This document shows positions 1 to 11,791 of a stretch of 64,000 nucleotides of DNA, one piece after another. A model generated the notes under the pieces. The model saw nothing but the letters and a program-made list of their open reading frames with translations, made no database searches and was not told where the DNA came from. Positions within the stretch are counted from its first letter, which is position 1, and each line of letters begins with the position of its first letter. Origin of the DNA: Fragum whitleyi (taxonomy: Eukaryota > Mollusca > Bivalvia > Cardiida > Cardiidae); contig OX411555.1 in assembly GCA_948146395.1 (NCBI GenBank), positions 43,516,225 through 43,580,224 on the forward strand, read 5' to 3'. Made by a program: the position numbers and the translations under genes.

Positions 1-1436
1 GAAAGTAGTCCAGTCCATTTGTGCACGTGAAAATAATCTTAGTGCAATATCAAAGTATGCAATATCAAAACATATTGCACACTTTCCTCCCGTTCAAATA
101 CATAGAGACAATATCAAAGTATATAATAATGTGGGATAGAGGGTAAATTGCTTGTTCACGCAATTTCTTCTTTTTCAGCAGTATTTGAAAGATGAAAAAA
201 GATATCACATGGAGATTACACAGAAAAGGCTAGTTAGAAAATCTTTTACTGCCAGTGTTACGTTGTAAAGTGACCCCATAAAATAATTACCCTTTGTCAT
301 TATTTTAATTCTAATATCGACTTCCCGGTCAAAATAGTTTGACCAAGGAGTGATAGTAAAATGACCTCCCCACACGAAGAAATGTGACATCCTATAGAAA
401 AACTACTTCCCCTGCATACACATCCAAAATCTTACTATAACCCTAACCTCCAAAAAGGTACACTTTCAATATAATTATCTACACCTTCAGACATCGGAAG
501 GGTAATGGTATCCGTTCATTCACAGTTCCGACCGTCCGCCCGTTCATAATTTCTTGACCGCAATTCTCAATTCATTATTTGGTTGAACCGATTAAAGTTG
601 ATTGTCAAGCGCACCCAAGAACTTACTCTAACTCAACAAAGGTACACTTACAACATCATTACCTCCACCGTGAACCCGTCCGTGCACGCGTCCGTCCGTC
701 CATACATACATTCGTCCGTCCATACATACATTTTTACCGTATTTCTACATTCATTTTTTAGGTGGAACTTATTTAAACTGACTGTTTAGTCGCCTTCTAC
801 CGTATCTGTATGGGTACTGATTTGTCTGAACAATTCAGTGTTTACGAGAATTGAGAACTAGGCCTATTACCGATGCCTATTTATTTGGAAATAATTAATG
901 GTTTCCGACCGAGGATCACTTGCCCCCTAATTGTTGTCAGTCCGATGCCTTCAAGGATTGTGTATAGGTGTAAGGAATACACACTGTTCTACTTGGCGGT
1001 TACATGTTAGTGTGAGTTTGTTGACAACTATTCACTTTAACGAGATAAATGTATAGTTATTTAGGTTTCTATAATGACATTATAATTTGGTGTTTTATTA
1101 AAAAGACAACAGATCATTTTCTACAAATTGAAACAATGCGCTATACGAGTCAAAATGGTTCCAAATAGCTAGGGTCCATTTTGACTGGCGAGCCTGTCTC
1201 AATCTGTCTATCATGGTGTATTTTTTCTTCCTTTATCTCTGTCTGCCTGTATATACTTAATTTTTTCCGCGTTACGCCAGTATAGCGGAAAAAGGCTGTC
1301 TTCTTGCTGAAGGTAAATTGTTATGAAGTTGTTTTGATATTCTGACCAATCAGAATGCACATGTAAGTCGTGGAGGGGTAGAGAATACAGGATTAAATCA
1401 GTTCTATCGAGCACGTCAAATGATACATAAACGCCC
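1..1436. other. Non-genic stretch
   Basis: I see no convincing coding sequence here; the open frames are short and of low complexity. An imperfect duplication of about 150 bp sits around 440-560 and 590-760, both parts containing 'ggtacactt'. A tetranucleotide-type repeat built from 'gtccgtccatacatacat' lies at about 680-735. A small hairpin around 149-175 (aattgctt...gcaattt) resembles the middle of the TTAA-ended element found at 2333, 4399 and 7610. Confidence 0.6.
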
Positions 1437-1845
1437 AGTGTAATTGTATTTAATACCATAGATTTATGTAGAATATACTTTTATTTTGTATAGAATATGC
1501 GAAGTCCCACGCATACCGCTGAGGAGGGCGCTGAACTGTTCTGGGATACAGCTTTTTTTTCAAAGCCATCTTCTCTGTTTTACGGCTGGACGTCGCGTTC
1601 CTTGCTATGATGCGGATCTTTTGTGAATGCATTGTATTGTACCTGTTTCACTCCATCGTTGTGTATCTAGCATGCGTCGCAATCGGCAATAAAGTATAGA
1701 AAAGAGATTGTTGTAATTTCTGGTATGGAAACAACAATAACAAGGAACAAGGGTGTCGTTGACACAAGATACGCCGCAAAAAGGATAAAAATTAAAGCCC
1801 CCTTTACTGTGATGGTGCATCATATGGACGAAATGTGGAAATATG

Positions 1846-2224
1846 CTCCTATACACAATATGAAGTGGTAGCCTTTGAAAGTGTCAACTAAATCAATCCT
1901 TAGTGAAGAGATGTTTCTTTTTATCCACAAATTTAGAGGTTTTGTTATAAGATATTGTACAATAAAGCCACTCCTATACACAATATGAAGTGTAGTAGCC
2001 TTTGAAAGGGTCAACTAAATCAATCCTTAGTGAAGAGATGTTTCTTTTTATCCACAAATTTAGAGGTTTTGTCATAAGATATTGTACAATAAAGCCACTC
2101 CTATACACAATATGAAGTGTAGTAGCCTTTGAAAGTGTCAACTAAATCAATCCTTAGTGAAGAGATGTTTCTTTTTATCCACAAATTTAGAGGTTTTGTT
2201 ATAAGATATTGTACAATAAAGCCA
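1846..2224. repeat. Three tandem ~126-bp subrepeats
   Basis: Units start at 1846, 1971 and 2098 with 'ctcctatacacaatatgaag' and end in 'aataaagcca'. They are about 97% alike. Copy B of the larger duplication has a single unit (about 4165-4290), so the expansion, or contraction in B, followed the duplication. Confidence 0.9.
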
Positions 2225-2332
2225 CTTTTTCTATGACAAAGCATAGTTCACTAAATCAGGACAATATACATATGGTCATATGATAATGAACAGAACGTGA
2301 AAGTTTCACCAGTAGTAAAATGAAGAATTGCT

Positions 2333-2561
2333 TTAACCCTTTGCTGTTTAATCCCTGCTTTTTACGTGTCTGTGATTTTATGATTGAGAAAACATTGTGA
2401 AAAAAGAATAAATTGCTTCTGACAAGCAATTTCTTCTTTTTCCACACTATTTTCTACCCTACTGAATGGTTATTTATCAAATTAAATCCAATTTAAATTT
2501 TCACCTGCAAAACATTTGAATTTGGACAGGTCCAAAATTTTGTAAAACAGGAAAGGGTTAA
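2333..2561. mobile_element. TTAA-ended TIR element, copy 1
   Basis: The segment is bounded by TTAACCCTTTGCTGTTT on the left and the inverse of TTAACCCTTTCCTGTTT on the right. TTAA at both ends is the target preference of piggyBac-type transposases, so a non-autonomous piggyBac-like element is the likely identity (inference). There is no coding capacity. An internal hairpin 'gaaattgctt/aagcaatttc' lies near the middle. Confidence 0.65.
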
Positions 2562-3431
2562 CAAGAAATGATATTTCGGCCCCTTTTTTTCTGCGACACA
2601 GGATGATATCACCAAATCCCGACAAGATGAGGTGGGTAGGAACATGCTGCAGATGAGGAGGACGTACAGACATACAAAAATGACATGTAGGCTCTATTTT
2701 CTCTGACGCATCTGAATTTCACAAAACCACGACAAAATTCTCAAGGCCAGGTGACTAGGAACATTTCGTAAAAAGTCTGAACCAAACCGGCCTATAAATG
2801 AAGGGGGAATTGCGTTCAAAAGAAATTTGACATGAAAGCATTTTTTTCCATGACATGGCTGAAGATCACTAAACCACGATATCAGTTGCAAGGTCAATTG
2901 GTAAAGAACATTTTGTGAAAAATTCCCCCAAATCGATTCTAAATTGAAGGATAGGTTGCGTTCACCAGAAATTTGTCATGAAGGCCTCGTTTTCCATGAC
3001 CGGACGAATTCCAACAAATCGCTTTAATACTTCGCAAAGTTTGGTGGCTAGGAACGTTTTGTGGCAGAATCATCCAAATCGGTCCATATATGAATGAGGA
3101 GTTGCTTCACAAGATAAGGACGCGCGGACGGACGTACGTACGGAGGTACTGATGTCGGGACGAACGGACGGACAGACAGAGAGGATTATTCTAATATACG
3201 TCCACCTTTGGTGGCGTTTAAGAACGGCGGTGATTAGAATCGTTTCATATGTAGAGTATTTTAAATCAACATTAAGTTAGGTGGGGGTCAATATTATACA
3301 GATGAATCAGGAGGGGTCATTATTTATAAGAGGGGGGTCAGTATTTTAAAGAGAGGGGTCATTATTCTATATAAAATACTGACCGAGGGGTCATTGTTCT
3401 GTGTGATCATTTTACAACGTTACTTAAGAAA

Positions 3432-3759
3432 CAGTTAGGAAAAGGTAGAGTTATCGTGAAATTGACAAGGTGAACTTTTTTGGGATGAATTATAACGGTA
3501 TTGAGTTTTGAATGAAATTAATTGGAGGTATTACAAAATCGCAAAAATCGTTCAAAATGAAACTAATTAGGAATATCTATTACCTCTCAGTGATAGAATT
3601 TTCTTGCAAGGTCTATAAATAGATTTTAGTGTTTCTATGGCTTGGATTATCAATTAGACGTTTCCTAGGCTTAATTCAAGCAAATGAATGAAATCATGGA
3701 CTCGATGTGAATAGAAATGTTAGTGGTCGTTTTAGGGAGAAAATGTCGTACCTTCAGCT
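3432..3759. repeat. Partial copy of the 440-bp TIR element
   Basis: 'cagttaggaaaaggtagag' followed by 'ttatcgtgaaattgacaagg' matches the end of the abundant TIR element described at 12252. The central palindrome is decayed and the other terminus is missing. The equivalent partial copy in duplication copy B is at about 5484-5817. Confidence 0.6.
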
Positions 3760-5817
3760 TCCAGTGTAATTGTATTTAATACCATACATTTATGTAGAAT
3801 ATACTGTTATTTTGTATAGAATATGCGAAGTCCCACGCATACCGCTGAGGAGGGCGCTGAACTGTTCTGGGATACAGCTTTTTTTCAGAGCCATCTTCTC
3901 TGTTTTTACGGCTGGACGTCGCGTTCCTTGCTATGATGCGGATCTTTTGTGAATGCATTGTATTGTACCTGTTTCACTCCATCGTTGTGTATCTAGCATG
4001 CGTCGCAATCGGCAATAAAGTATAGAAAAGAGGTTGTTGTAATTTCTGGTATGGAAACAACTATAAAAAGGAACAAGGGTGTCGTTGACACAAGAAAAGG
4101 ATAAAAATTAAAGCCCCCTTTACTGTGATGGTGCATCATATGAATGAAATGTGGAAATATGCTCCTATACACAATATGAAGTGTAGTAGCCTTTGAAAGT
4201 GTCAACTAAATCAATTCTTAGTGAAGAGATGTTTCTTATTATTCACAAATTTAGAGGTTTTGTTATAAGATATTGTACAATAAAGCCACTTTTTTTCCAT
4301 GACAAAGCATAGTTCACTAAATCAGGACAATATACATATGGTCATATGATAATGAACAGAACGTGAAAGTTTCACCCATAGTAAAAGGAAGAATTGATTT
4401 AACCCTTTGCTGTTTAATCCCTGCTTTTTACGTGTCTTTGATTTTATGATTGAGAAAACATTGTGAAAAAAGAATAAATTGCTTCTGACAAGCAATTTCT
4501 TCTTTTTCCACACTATTTTCTACCCTACTGAATGATTATTTTTCAAATTAAATCCACTTTAAATTTTCACCTGCAAAACATTTGAATTTGGACAGGTCCA
4601 AATTTTGTAAAACAGGAAAGGGTTAACAAGAAATTATATTTCGGCCCCTTTTTTCTTCGACACAGGATGATATCACCAAATCCAGACAAGATGAGGTGGG
4701 TAGGAACATGCTGCAGATGAGGAGGACGTACAGACATACAAAAATGACATGTAGGCTCTTTTTTCTCTGACGCATCTGAATTTCACAAAACCACGACAAA
4801 ATTTTCAAGGCCAGGTGACTAGGAAAATTTCGTAAAAAGTCTGAACCAAATCGGCCAATAAATGAAGGGGGAATTGCGTTCAAAAGAAATTTGACATGAA
4901 AGCATTTTTTTCCATGACATGGCTGAAGATATCCTAAACCACGATATCAGTTGCAAGGTCAGTTGGTAAAGAACATTTTGTGAAAAATTCCTCTAAAACC
5001 GGTTCATAAATGAAGGATAGGTTGCGTTCATCAGACATTTGTCATGAAGACCTCGTTTTCCATGACCGGCCGAATTTCAACAAATCACAAGTCTGGTGGC
5101 TAGGAACATTTTGTGGCAGAATCATCCAAATCGGTCCATAGATGAATGAGGAGTTGCTTCACAAGATATGGACGCACGGACGGACGTACATACGGAGGAA
5201 CTGATGTCGGAACGAACGGACGGACATGCAGTGAGGATTATTCTAATATACGTCCACCTTTGGTGGCGTTTAAGAACGCCGGTGATTAGAATCGTTTCAT
5301 ATGAAGAGTATTTTAAATCAACATTAAGTTAGATGGGGGTCAATATTATATAGATAAATCAGGAGGGGTCATTATTTATAAGAGGGGGTCAGTATTTTAA
5401 AGAGAGGGGTCATTATTCTATATAAAATACTGGCCGGGGGGGAGGGGTCATTATTCTCTGGGATCATTTTACAACATTACTTAAGATACTGTTAGGAAAA
5501 GGTAGAGCTATCGTGAAATTGACAAGGTGAACTTTTTTGGGATGAATTATAACGGAATTGACTTTTGAATGAAATTAACTGGAGGTATTACAATATCGCA
5601 AAAATCGTTCAAAATGAAACTAATTAGGAATATTTATTATCTCTCGGTGATAGAATTTTCTTGCAAGGTCTATAAATAGATTTTTAATGTTTCTATGGCT
5701 TCGAATATCAATCAGACGTTTCCTAGGCTTAATTCAAGCAAATGAATGAAATCATGGACTCGATGTGAAAAGAAACTTCAGTGGTTGTTTTAGGGAGAAA
5801 ATGTCGTGCCTTCAGCT
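3760..5817. repeat. Tandem duplication, copy B (2.06 kb)
   Basis: Second copy of the 1437-3759 segment, ending 'ttcagctta' where copy A ends 'ttcagcttcc'. It has one instead of three 126-bp subrepeats and scattered substitutions. A poly-G-rich tract near 5437 (ctggccggggggg) differs from copy A. There are no genes. Confidence 0.9.
4399..4626. mobile_element. TTAA-ended TIR element, copy 2
   Basis: Same element as at 2333, carried along within duplication copy B. Both TTAA ends and the inverted CCCTTT termini are kept. Confidence 0.65.
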
Positions 5818-5819
5818 TA

Positions 5820-6250
5820 CAGTAAGTTACATCGTGAAATTGACATTCACCTCAATCAAAACGATTCTAAATCGCTCACTCAGCGCTCCATTCATTCATT
5901 CGAAACACTCACTCAAACCATTCAAAAACGCACATACCGATTGTAAAATATAAAATTGACAGCGCCATTCAAAATAAATTCTGAAAGAGAAAATTCGCGA
6001 TTTCACTGACATAATTCAAATCGTTAGCGTCTAAAAGGTTCTTGAAGAAATAGGAAGCTATGTAACTTGTATGCTTATTTCATTAAAGCGAGGTAATCAA
6101 TATCGAAAATTTTGTTCATCCTGAACAATATTTGCGTTGTAGGATTACCTCCCAATAAATTCACTCAAAACTCGCTCCACACACGTTCAATTTCATTCCT
6201 AAATCATTCCAAAATCATTCACCTTGCCAATATCCCTATATTGTTCACTG
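5820..6250. mobile_element. 440-bp TIR element, copy A1
   Basis: Starts 'cagtaagttacatcgtgaaa' after a TA and closes with a diverged inverse terminus ending 'cactg'. It contains the family's marks: 'attcattc' repeats near the left end and a central inverted repeat, 'gaggtaatcaatatcg...' against '...gattacctcc', around 6091-6153. There is no ORF. Confidence 0.75.
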
Positions 6251-7609
6251 TTATTCAAAATGTGGATGCAACATCTTAGTCGCAAAACGTCGAATTGAAG
6301 TTAACCTTTCTCGTGCTGTTCACAGCTTATTTCAGCTGCACACAAAGCTTTGACAGACACATAAGACTAAGATCAGCCTGTACAGACATCCAGGCTGATC
6401 TCAGCCTATTCTGATATTTAATAATTATTGGAAGAACTCATATTTTGAAGCCGGGCTGGTTGAAGTACACCAATTATAGGTGTATTTTCAAAACTGAGCT
6501 CTGACGTAGGCGCCGAGTCTATTGCCATAGGTAAATCGGGTATAATTTAAAAGTAAATGATATGAATTTAACCTTGTCCCTTCACTGATATTGTGAAGGT
6601 ACAAGTTTGGGTGAACCTTATGTTTTAAGACAAGCAATAACGTTGGTTTAAAAGTTAAATTTAAACTTTCTTAATGCGTTATTTAAACCTGGATTATCTA
6701 TTTCAAACAAATGGCTCGAGAATCTAACGGTAAAAAATTGATTTTGCGGCTCACCGAGCAAAATCTACCTATACCTATGTGTTCAATAGTGTTGTTTTTT
6801 TTCTCCAAAAAATTATCCATAAAGCAACGTGGAACAAAAGGATGAGTGTCGAGTTAGTGTAGTGGCTACCGGCGGTTCGAACCTAGGTTATCCCCGCCGG
6901 CAGATCAGCTGCTTTAGTCTCAGATGATGAAAGTAGTTTCGTATCTTTAAGTCCACTACACTACGGCTCACCCGATAAAAAGGTGTTGAAATTTACCTGT
7001 TAAACTTACCTCTATTTGTTGTGCAATACTCAATATTGGTCACGTGACAACGTTGTATTTTAGCGGAGAATTTGAAATTTGTGTTGTAAGTAGCTATACT
7101 TACGAGACCTATGGCTTAATTAGAACTGATCCACGGGCGATTGTTTCGAAATCTGAGCGTCGTCAGAAAGGTTATCATACCTTAATTTAGTTTTCTTCAT
7201 TCAAAAATATTATTTATACATTTATTTCTATCCATTTGTTTAATGACTTACCCTGTACTCATTTACGGCAAAACCTGATTTTCGAACAAGCAACGGTTCT
7301 CTAGTGATGATTTCATCCAGTGAAACAAAAGAATATAATCGACACGTGTTTGAACATTTGTAAAGGACAGTTTCGGTTGAGTGCTTGTTTGAAAGATTTT
7401 TAGTTTGTTTGTATGAACGGGGTTTTATGCCACTTTTAAAAGTATGTCAGTCATATGCTGCAGCTGGAGCAGCTAACAAGGGATTTCTGGTACTGTTTGA
7501 AAGTCCACTCGTGTTGACCGCGTTGTCGAACCCCCCCCCCCCCATGACATCTCTTCTGGTAGTGGTTCTCCTACATGTTTTTACCCTTTGCGTGATATTT
7601 TCAACTATA
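6251..7609. other. Non-genic stretch with small hairpins
   Basis: I see no gene. A short perfect hairpin 'gatcagcctg'/'caggctgatc' lies near 6372-6400. A homopolymer C run lies near 7531-7543. The open frame across 7385-7660 crosses that run and enters the TTAA element, so it is not counted as a gene. Confidence 0.6.
6850..6975. repeat. Foldback repeat with tRNA-like B box
   Basis: 'agtgtagtgg' near 6856 is inverted as 'ccactacact' near 6953. Just inside the left arm lies 'ggttcgaacc', which fits a pol III B box, followed by a palindromic 'ccgccgg' region. It may be a decayed SINE or foldback element; it is not a tRNA, because no cloverleaf can be drawn. Confidence 0.4.
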
Positions 7610-7838
7610 TTAACCCTTTGCTGTTTAATCCCTGCTTTTTACGTGCCTGTCATTTTATGATTGAGAAAACATTGTGAAAAAAGAAGAAATTGCTTCTGAC
7701 AAGCAATTTCTTCTTTTTCCACACTATTTTCTACCCTACTGAATGGTTATTTTTCAAATTAAATCCACTTTAAATTTTCGTCTGCAAAACCTTTGAATTT
7801 GGACAGGTCCAAAATTTTGTAAAACAGGAAAGGGTTAA
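7610..7838. mobile_element. TTAA-ended TIR element, copy 3
   Basis: Stand-alone copy outside the tandem duplication, with both TTAACCCTTT termini and the hairpin 'agaagaaattgcttctgaca' near its centre. Its position in unrelated flanking DNA shows that the 229-bp unit moved independently. Confidence 0.75.
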
Positions 7839-8120
7839 ATGTGTATGAAACGTACACATCAATCAATTAAGACCTCGGCACGCGGAAATGACCCTCACAC
7901 CGCGCACGAAAAGTAGTTCGTCAGTGGACGACCAAAATCGCGTAATTACAGCTCAACAGCTGTAGTAACGGAATTTTGGTCGGCAATCGTCGCTTACCTT
8001 AACAAATCAAGCAATTGAGTCTAAAACTTAACAACAGCCGATATTACGGAGCGGCCATTTCCATTTATCAACCAAATTTTAGCTCACCTCGGCAGTTGCA
8101 TGTTCTGTAAAAAAATTACC

Positions 8121-8190
8121 CTTTTCCACAATGTTTTGGCTTTACCGCTATAGCTATGGCAGTCTTAAGTTGCTCAACTGCTTGTGCTCA
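8121..8190 (+). repeat. Left half of a distant inverted repeat pair
   Basis: 'ttttggctttaccgctatag' and the following 'ctatggcagtcttaagttgc' recur inverted at 14295-14371, flanking GPCR gene 1 at a distance of about 6 kb. They probably are two insertions of one repeat in opposite orientation, or the ends of a large decayed element. Confidence 0.6.
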
Positions 8191-8556
8191 AAAATTGCTC
8201 CATTCTGATACACAATATACCTGGACATACTGCTTTTTTCTTGGCTAATGAAGCGCCCTTAAAATTGGGTCTCAAACGCTTTACATAAACCTTAAATGCA
8301 AGAATGCATTTGAAGCGAGAATTCTGAGTACTTATAATCTTTTTTTTATGAATCAAAATTGGGCTTGGTGCAAATTTGGAATCAGAATTGTATTCAACAA
8401 ACAAAAGATAGTTAACAGTGGTTAAACATTTATAATTAGCAATTAAAAGTGTTGATGTATTGGGTCATTTTATGAAGGCATATTGACAAAATATTCAAAA
8501 TGATTATCTATTACGAAAGCAAGACAATGATTGTCTTCACTAATCCCTAAACCAAC

Positions 8557-8684
8557 CCTGCGTTCAGGATCACCAAACGATGCAAACAATTTTCCAATTA
8601 CACCCCGCTTAGCATGCATGTGCACGTGTAAAGCGGGGTATAATTGAACAATTGTTTGCACCGTTTGGTTATCCTGAACGCAGG
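8557..8684. mobile_element. 128-bp foldback element, copy C1
   Basis: Arms of about 54 bp begin 'cctgcgttcaggatcaccaa' and end 'ggttatcctgaacgcagg', separated by a loop of roughly 20 bp (gcatgcatgtgcacgtg). The whole unit can fold into one hairpin. Related copies lie at 25353 and 41918. There is no coding capacity. Confidence 0.8.
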
Positions 8685-9191
8685 ACTAGATTGAACTAAT
8701 GATGAGAGGATAATTGCAAGTCGATTTCGTCCTCTAGTACAAGTTTTTGGTGATTCGGTTTCCCTGAATTATTTTCGCGTGCTCAAATTCATGAATGGGT
8801 TTACATTTTTCTAATACACCCAACTCGTCCAATACAGGCTTTTCAATCCGCGTAAATGAACACTTATCCATGCCACTTGGCCGGACAAGTTAGAATCTGA
8901 ATATTGTTTTCAGAAGAAATTCCATGATTGCAACAATTTCCTCTTTAAAACATTTTTCCTCAAAATCTACCAGTAACTTTTTCTTTTTTACGGACAATTT
9001 CATTTTGATAATAGACAAGTAGAAAATGATCTTTGATTTATCCCCGGACAAATGGAGAAAATCCATATTTTAATAACCCCGGCTTAATGTATGTTCAGTT
9101 CGGAGGGCATTTAAGCATCTCCCTAATAGACCTTTACGCAAATAGAATTAAATGACTTTTTATTTTCAATTTTTACAAACAGTTTTCTTTA
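8685..9191. other. Downstream flank of GPCR gene 1
   Basis: Region 3' of the minus-strand receptor gene. No clear AATAAA was fixed and no other gene is seen; it is presumably 3' UTR and spacer. Confidence 0.4.
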
Positions 9192-10379
9192 CTAATATCT
9201 ACTCCCGTCGCTTTCTTGAATTCTGTCCATTGTAGAACTAGGTGCCGCTAGCCCATCATGATTTATATAGCGTCGACGTTTGGATTTCGACAGACAGGGA
9301 CAGAATAACATCAAATACACGTGTTGGAATGTGCTATTTAGAAGCATGTAAATGATGAAATTAATGGAAGAATTCACAATCTCAAATGTCAAGGTAATAT
9401 CACTCAAAACGAGAAATAGGTTATTGTATTTACCGTACAACGCAAACCCGTCAACGACGTGGGTTGCAATCGCGAAAGCGTCACCTGGTAACAACGTGAT
9501 GACAAATACCACAGCAACCGTTACAAGCATCACGGTGACTTTGCGTTGTGTTTTTGAATAATTAGCAACTGAATTTTGACTCTCTGGGTTCTCGGTTGGT
9601 ATTCGCCTCTTCCACAACGACGTTATTATGATGACGTTGCTGATTACGACAATAATTTTAGGAATCCATCGAAGAATCATATGACTCAAAAACCTATTAT
9701 AAATATCGAAGAATTCTTTATTTTCCATGTAGAATTCCGTCAATTGAATGTACGGCAGATCGTTAATATATTCGATTCTGTACTGTACCAGCAAAAGCGT
9801 GAGAACACTAAAAGTAAAGAAGAATATAAATACCATGGTTCCGATCATACGTTTGACAGTACAAATAAGCCTCACTTTTAATGGCCACATCACTGCGATG
9901 AGTCTCTCGATAGACAACGCTGTGACTAGCAGGGTTGAGACTCTACTGAAACACGTGTGAGTGTAAAACATAACCGGGAAACTTAACGTGAAGTACTTGT
10001 AAGACAGCATGGAGTCGAATCTGCTAATAATACAAGTAGGTTTACGGATGATGGTCGCAATAAGGTACATCCCGTCTGAAATCGCCAGACCAATCAATAG
10101 CACGTTTGTTGAGGATGTCCGTAGCGATCTTTGTAAGAGTACAATTAGGCTTAGTAAACTCCCTGTAATACCAAACACTACCAGAACCGGCATTGCTACA
10201 CATTCTATGGCAAAAATTACGCCATCGGCCACTTCCTTTGAAATATCTCCATCTTCGTCTATAGCTACATTCAGCTGTGTCGGGTCGCTTGATAGGTTAT
10301 TGAAGGTTGGTTGAAGAGTTGTGTATGATTGATCCCTCGTGGCTGGTTGAAACGAGACGTCTGATTGGTTATTCATCAT
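9192..10379 (-). CDS. Class A (rhodopsin-type) GPCR, paralog 1
   Basis: Intact, intronless 395-codon frame for a seven-transmembrane receptor acting at the plasma membrane through G proteins. The N-terminus of about 50 residues has N-glycosylation sites (NQS at 4, NLS at 28). TM1 covers about 54-82 and ends in GITGSLLSL, with Ser where most class A receptors have Asn1.50. TM2 has LAISD with Asp102. TM3 ends in ERL (158-160), a DRY variant. TM5 contains the RWIP Pro240, TM6 the LLPGD Pro298, and TM7 the NFIIY at 340-344, an NPxxY variant. The C-tail has a CPC pair (360-362) suited to palmitoylation, then basic KSKRRR. No cysteine is visible in extracellular loop 2, so the usual TM3-ECL2 disulfide appears absent. 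The family resembles molluscan FMRFamide-receptor-like orphans (established family look); the ligand is unknown. Two paralogs follow on the same strand. Confidence 0.93.
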   Translation of the reverse strand: MMNNQSDVSFQPATRDQSYTTLQPTFNNLSSDPTQLNVAIDEDGDISKEVADGVIFAIECVAMPVLVVFGITGSLLSLIVLLQRSLRTSSTNVLLIGLAISDGMYLIATIIRKPTCIISRFDSMLSYKYFTLSFPVMFYTHTCFSRVSTLLVTALSIERLIAVMWPLKVRLICTVKRMIGTMVFIFFFTFSVLTLLLVQYRIEYINDLPYIQLTEFYMENKEFFDIYNRFLSHMILRWIPKIIVVISNVIIITSLWKRRIPTENPESQNSVANYSKTQRKVTVMLVTVAVVFVITLLPGDAFAIATHVVDGFALYGKYNNLFLVLSDITLTFEIVNSSINFIIYMLLNSTFQHVYLMLFCPCLSKSKRRRYINHDGLAAPSSTMDRIQESDGSRY

Positions 10380-11496
10380 TTTATTTGTTTAACGCTAAGT
10401 GTAGAATGACTTACACGATTGTCGGATTATCTTCACAAGATTCTAACTATTGCATCACTGGCTAGTTAAATGTCACCTATAAAAAGGGGAAACGTGGAAA
10501 TCCTTTTAATTATGTTTCCATTTAAAGGGTAAATATTTTTTCAGTTGTTTGAAGTGGAATGTCAAGAAACATTAAAGTTTTTCAATTGGAATGAAAATCA
10601 ACGTTTTAAAATGGCATGAAGTAAAGCAAGGAAAACATGCAACATCTTTTCAGTTCCCTTACCTTGGAGCGATGATTGTCTTAAGCGTAGTAAAGTACAT
10701 TAAAACGGGGAGACAACAAGTCAAAACATTTTTAACTTGTTTTGTGTTTTTCTGCATCATTTTACGAAAAGATGTAGAGAATATGCAATAATTATTTAAA
10801 ACGTTATAATTTAATTTAAGATGTGTCCATTTAATTTCATGCATTTTGATTGGCTGAAAACCGGATCTATTTCCGAATGAAAACATCGCTACTATGATAG
10901 CTATCACATTGAGTGGTCGCATAAATAATCTGTCCAATTATGAATAAATCTTTACTTTGTGGCTTCGTGTATGTAATTATTGCATAAATGTATGAAACTA
11001 AAAAACCTAATCACACTCATGTTTGAATCCGCGCGTATTCATAAGTCTGATTGGGTTTTTAGTCTCATACCGACATGAAACTAACAAATATTTGCTTCGT
11101 CTTTTAGACGAAATAATAAAAGAAGTTTGACATACCTAAAACGTTGTAATATCTTCAGACTTATATATCAAAGCAACCCATGTCACTATTTGCGTAGTTT
11201 CTTGCAGAAAACAAGATTTTATACCCGCGTGTGTCATAATCATTAATTAAGAAATGTATCTACGCATAAAAATCTAATGGAACATTGTTTTAAGTTTCAT
11301 TTCCAGCAATTAGTATAAATGGATTCATATGGCTTAGCCAATGTTATTTTCTCATTAGGAAATCTTGTTTTTTCCTCTTTTGTAGTATCCTATTTTAATC
11401 GCTACATTATACTCGCCCCTTTTCCATTTCCCGCCCTACCTGGCTTTATTAGTTAGATCATTTTTATTTCTATTATATTAGTAATTTCGATTGAAA
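10380..11496. other. Upstream region of GPCR gene 1 and spacer
   Basis: No gene is supported. The 5' part presumably holds the receptor promoter, but I cannot fix a TATA box or start site. An imperfect inverted motif 'taatcacactcatg'/'tctgattgggtttttagtc' around 11000-11070 is weak. Confidence 0.4.
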
Positions 11497-11736
11497 AGAT
11501 TGATTTAATGGAGTTTAACACCGTTTTCAACATTTTTTCAGTAATATCGCGGCCGCTGGAGCACCTAACAATGGTTTCCTAGTATTTCTCTCACCAGTTC
11601 AACCAACACACTTCGATTATCAACCTATTGGTGAGCGACAAATGGTCGGAAAGAATTAGTGCCGCCCTCGGGGATCGAACCGGGACCTCTAGATTGACAG
11701 TCCGACAGGCTACCAACTGCGCTATGACGGCGGCCG
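11497..11736 (-). mobile_element. tRNA-derived SINE (minus strand)
   Basis: Read on the minus strand from 11736 it opens with a tRNA-like head: 'tagcgcagttggtagc' fits a pol III A box and 'ggttcgatcc' fits a B box. The body that follows ends in 'ctccagcggccgc' and a tail resembling 'ccattaaatcaat'. The same family is present on the plus strand at 27739. It is a non-autonomous retroposon that relies on a LINE for mobility. The head is not a functional tRNA gene because it is fused to the SINE body. Confidence 0.85.
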
Positions 11737-11791
11737 CTCGATTGAAAGGAAAGATTCATTGATTTCGAAGCGTGTCATAAGGTGAAAAATA

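Larger units (their letters stand above)
1437..3759. repeat. Tandem duplication, copy A (2.3 kb)
   Basis: This segment begins 'agtgtaattgtatttaatac' and recurs, almost base for base, from about 3760. The two copies lie directly head to tail. Copy A is about 265 bp longer than copy B, explained mainly by two extra units of a ~126-bp subrepeat. The internal content is itself repetitive (a TTAA-ended element and a partial copy of the 440-bp TIR element), so no gene is proposed. The short open frames recur in both copies only because the DNA is duplicated. Confidence 0.9.

Noticed and set aside
205..390. Short frames across 1-5.9 kb
   Set aside because: Mostly duplicated between the two tandem copies and free of domains; repeat DNA, not genes.
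9352..10314. Several plus-strand frames of 69-101 codons opposite GPCR gene 1
   Set aside because: Antisense shadows of the receptor coding sequence with no domain of their own. The same applies to frames opposite GPCR gene 2.
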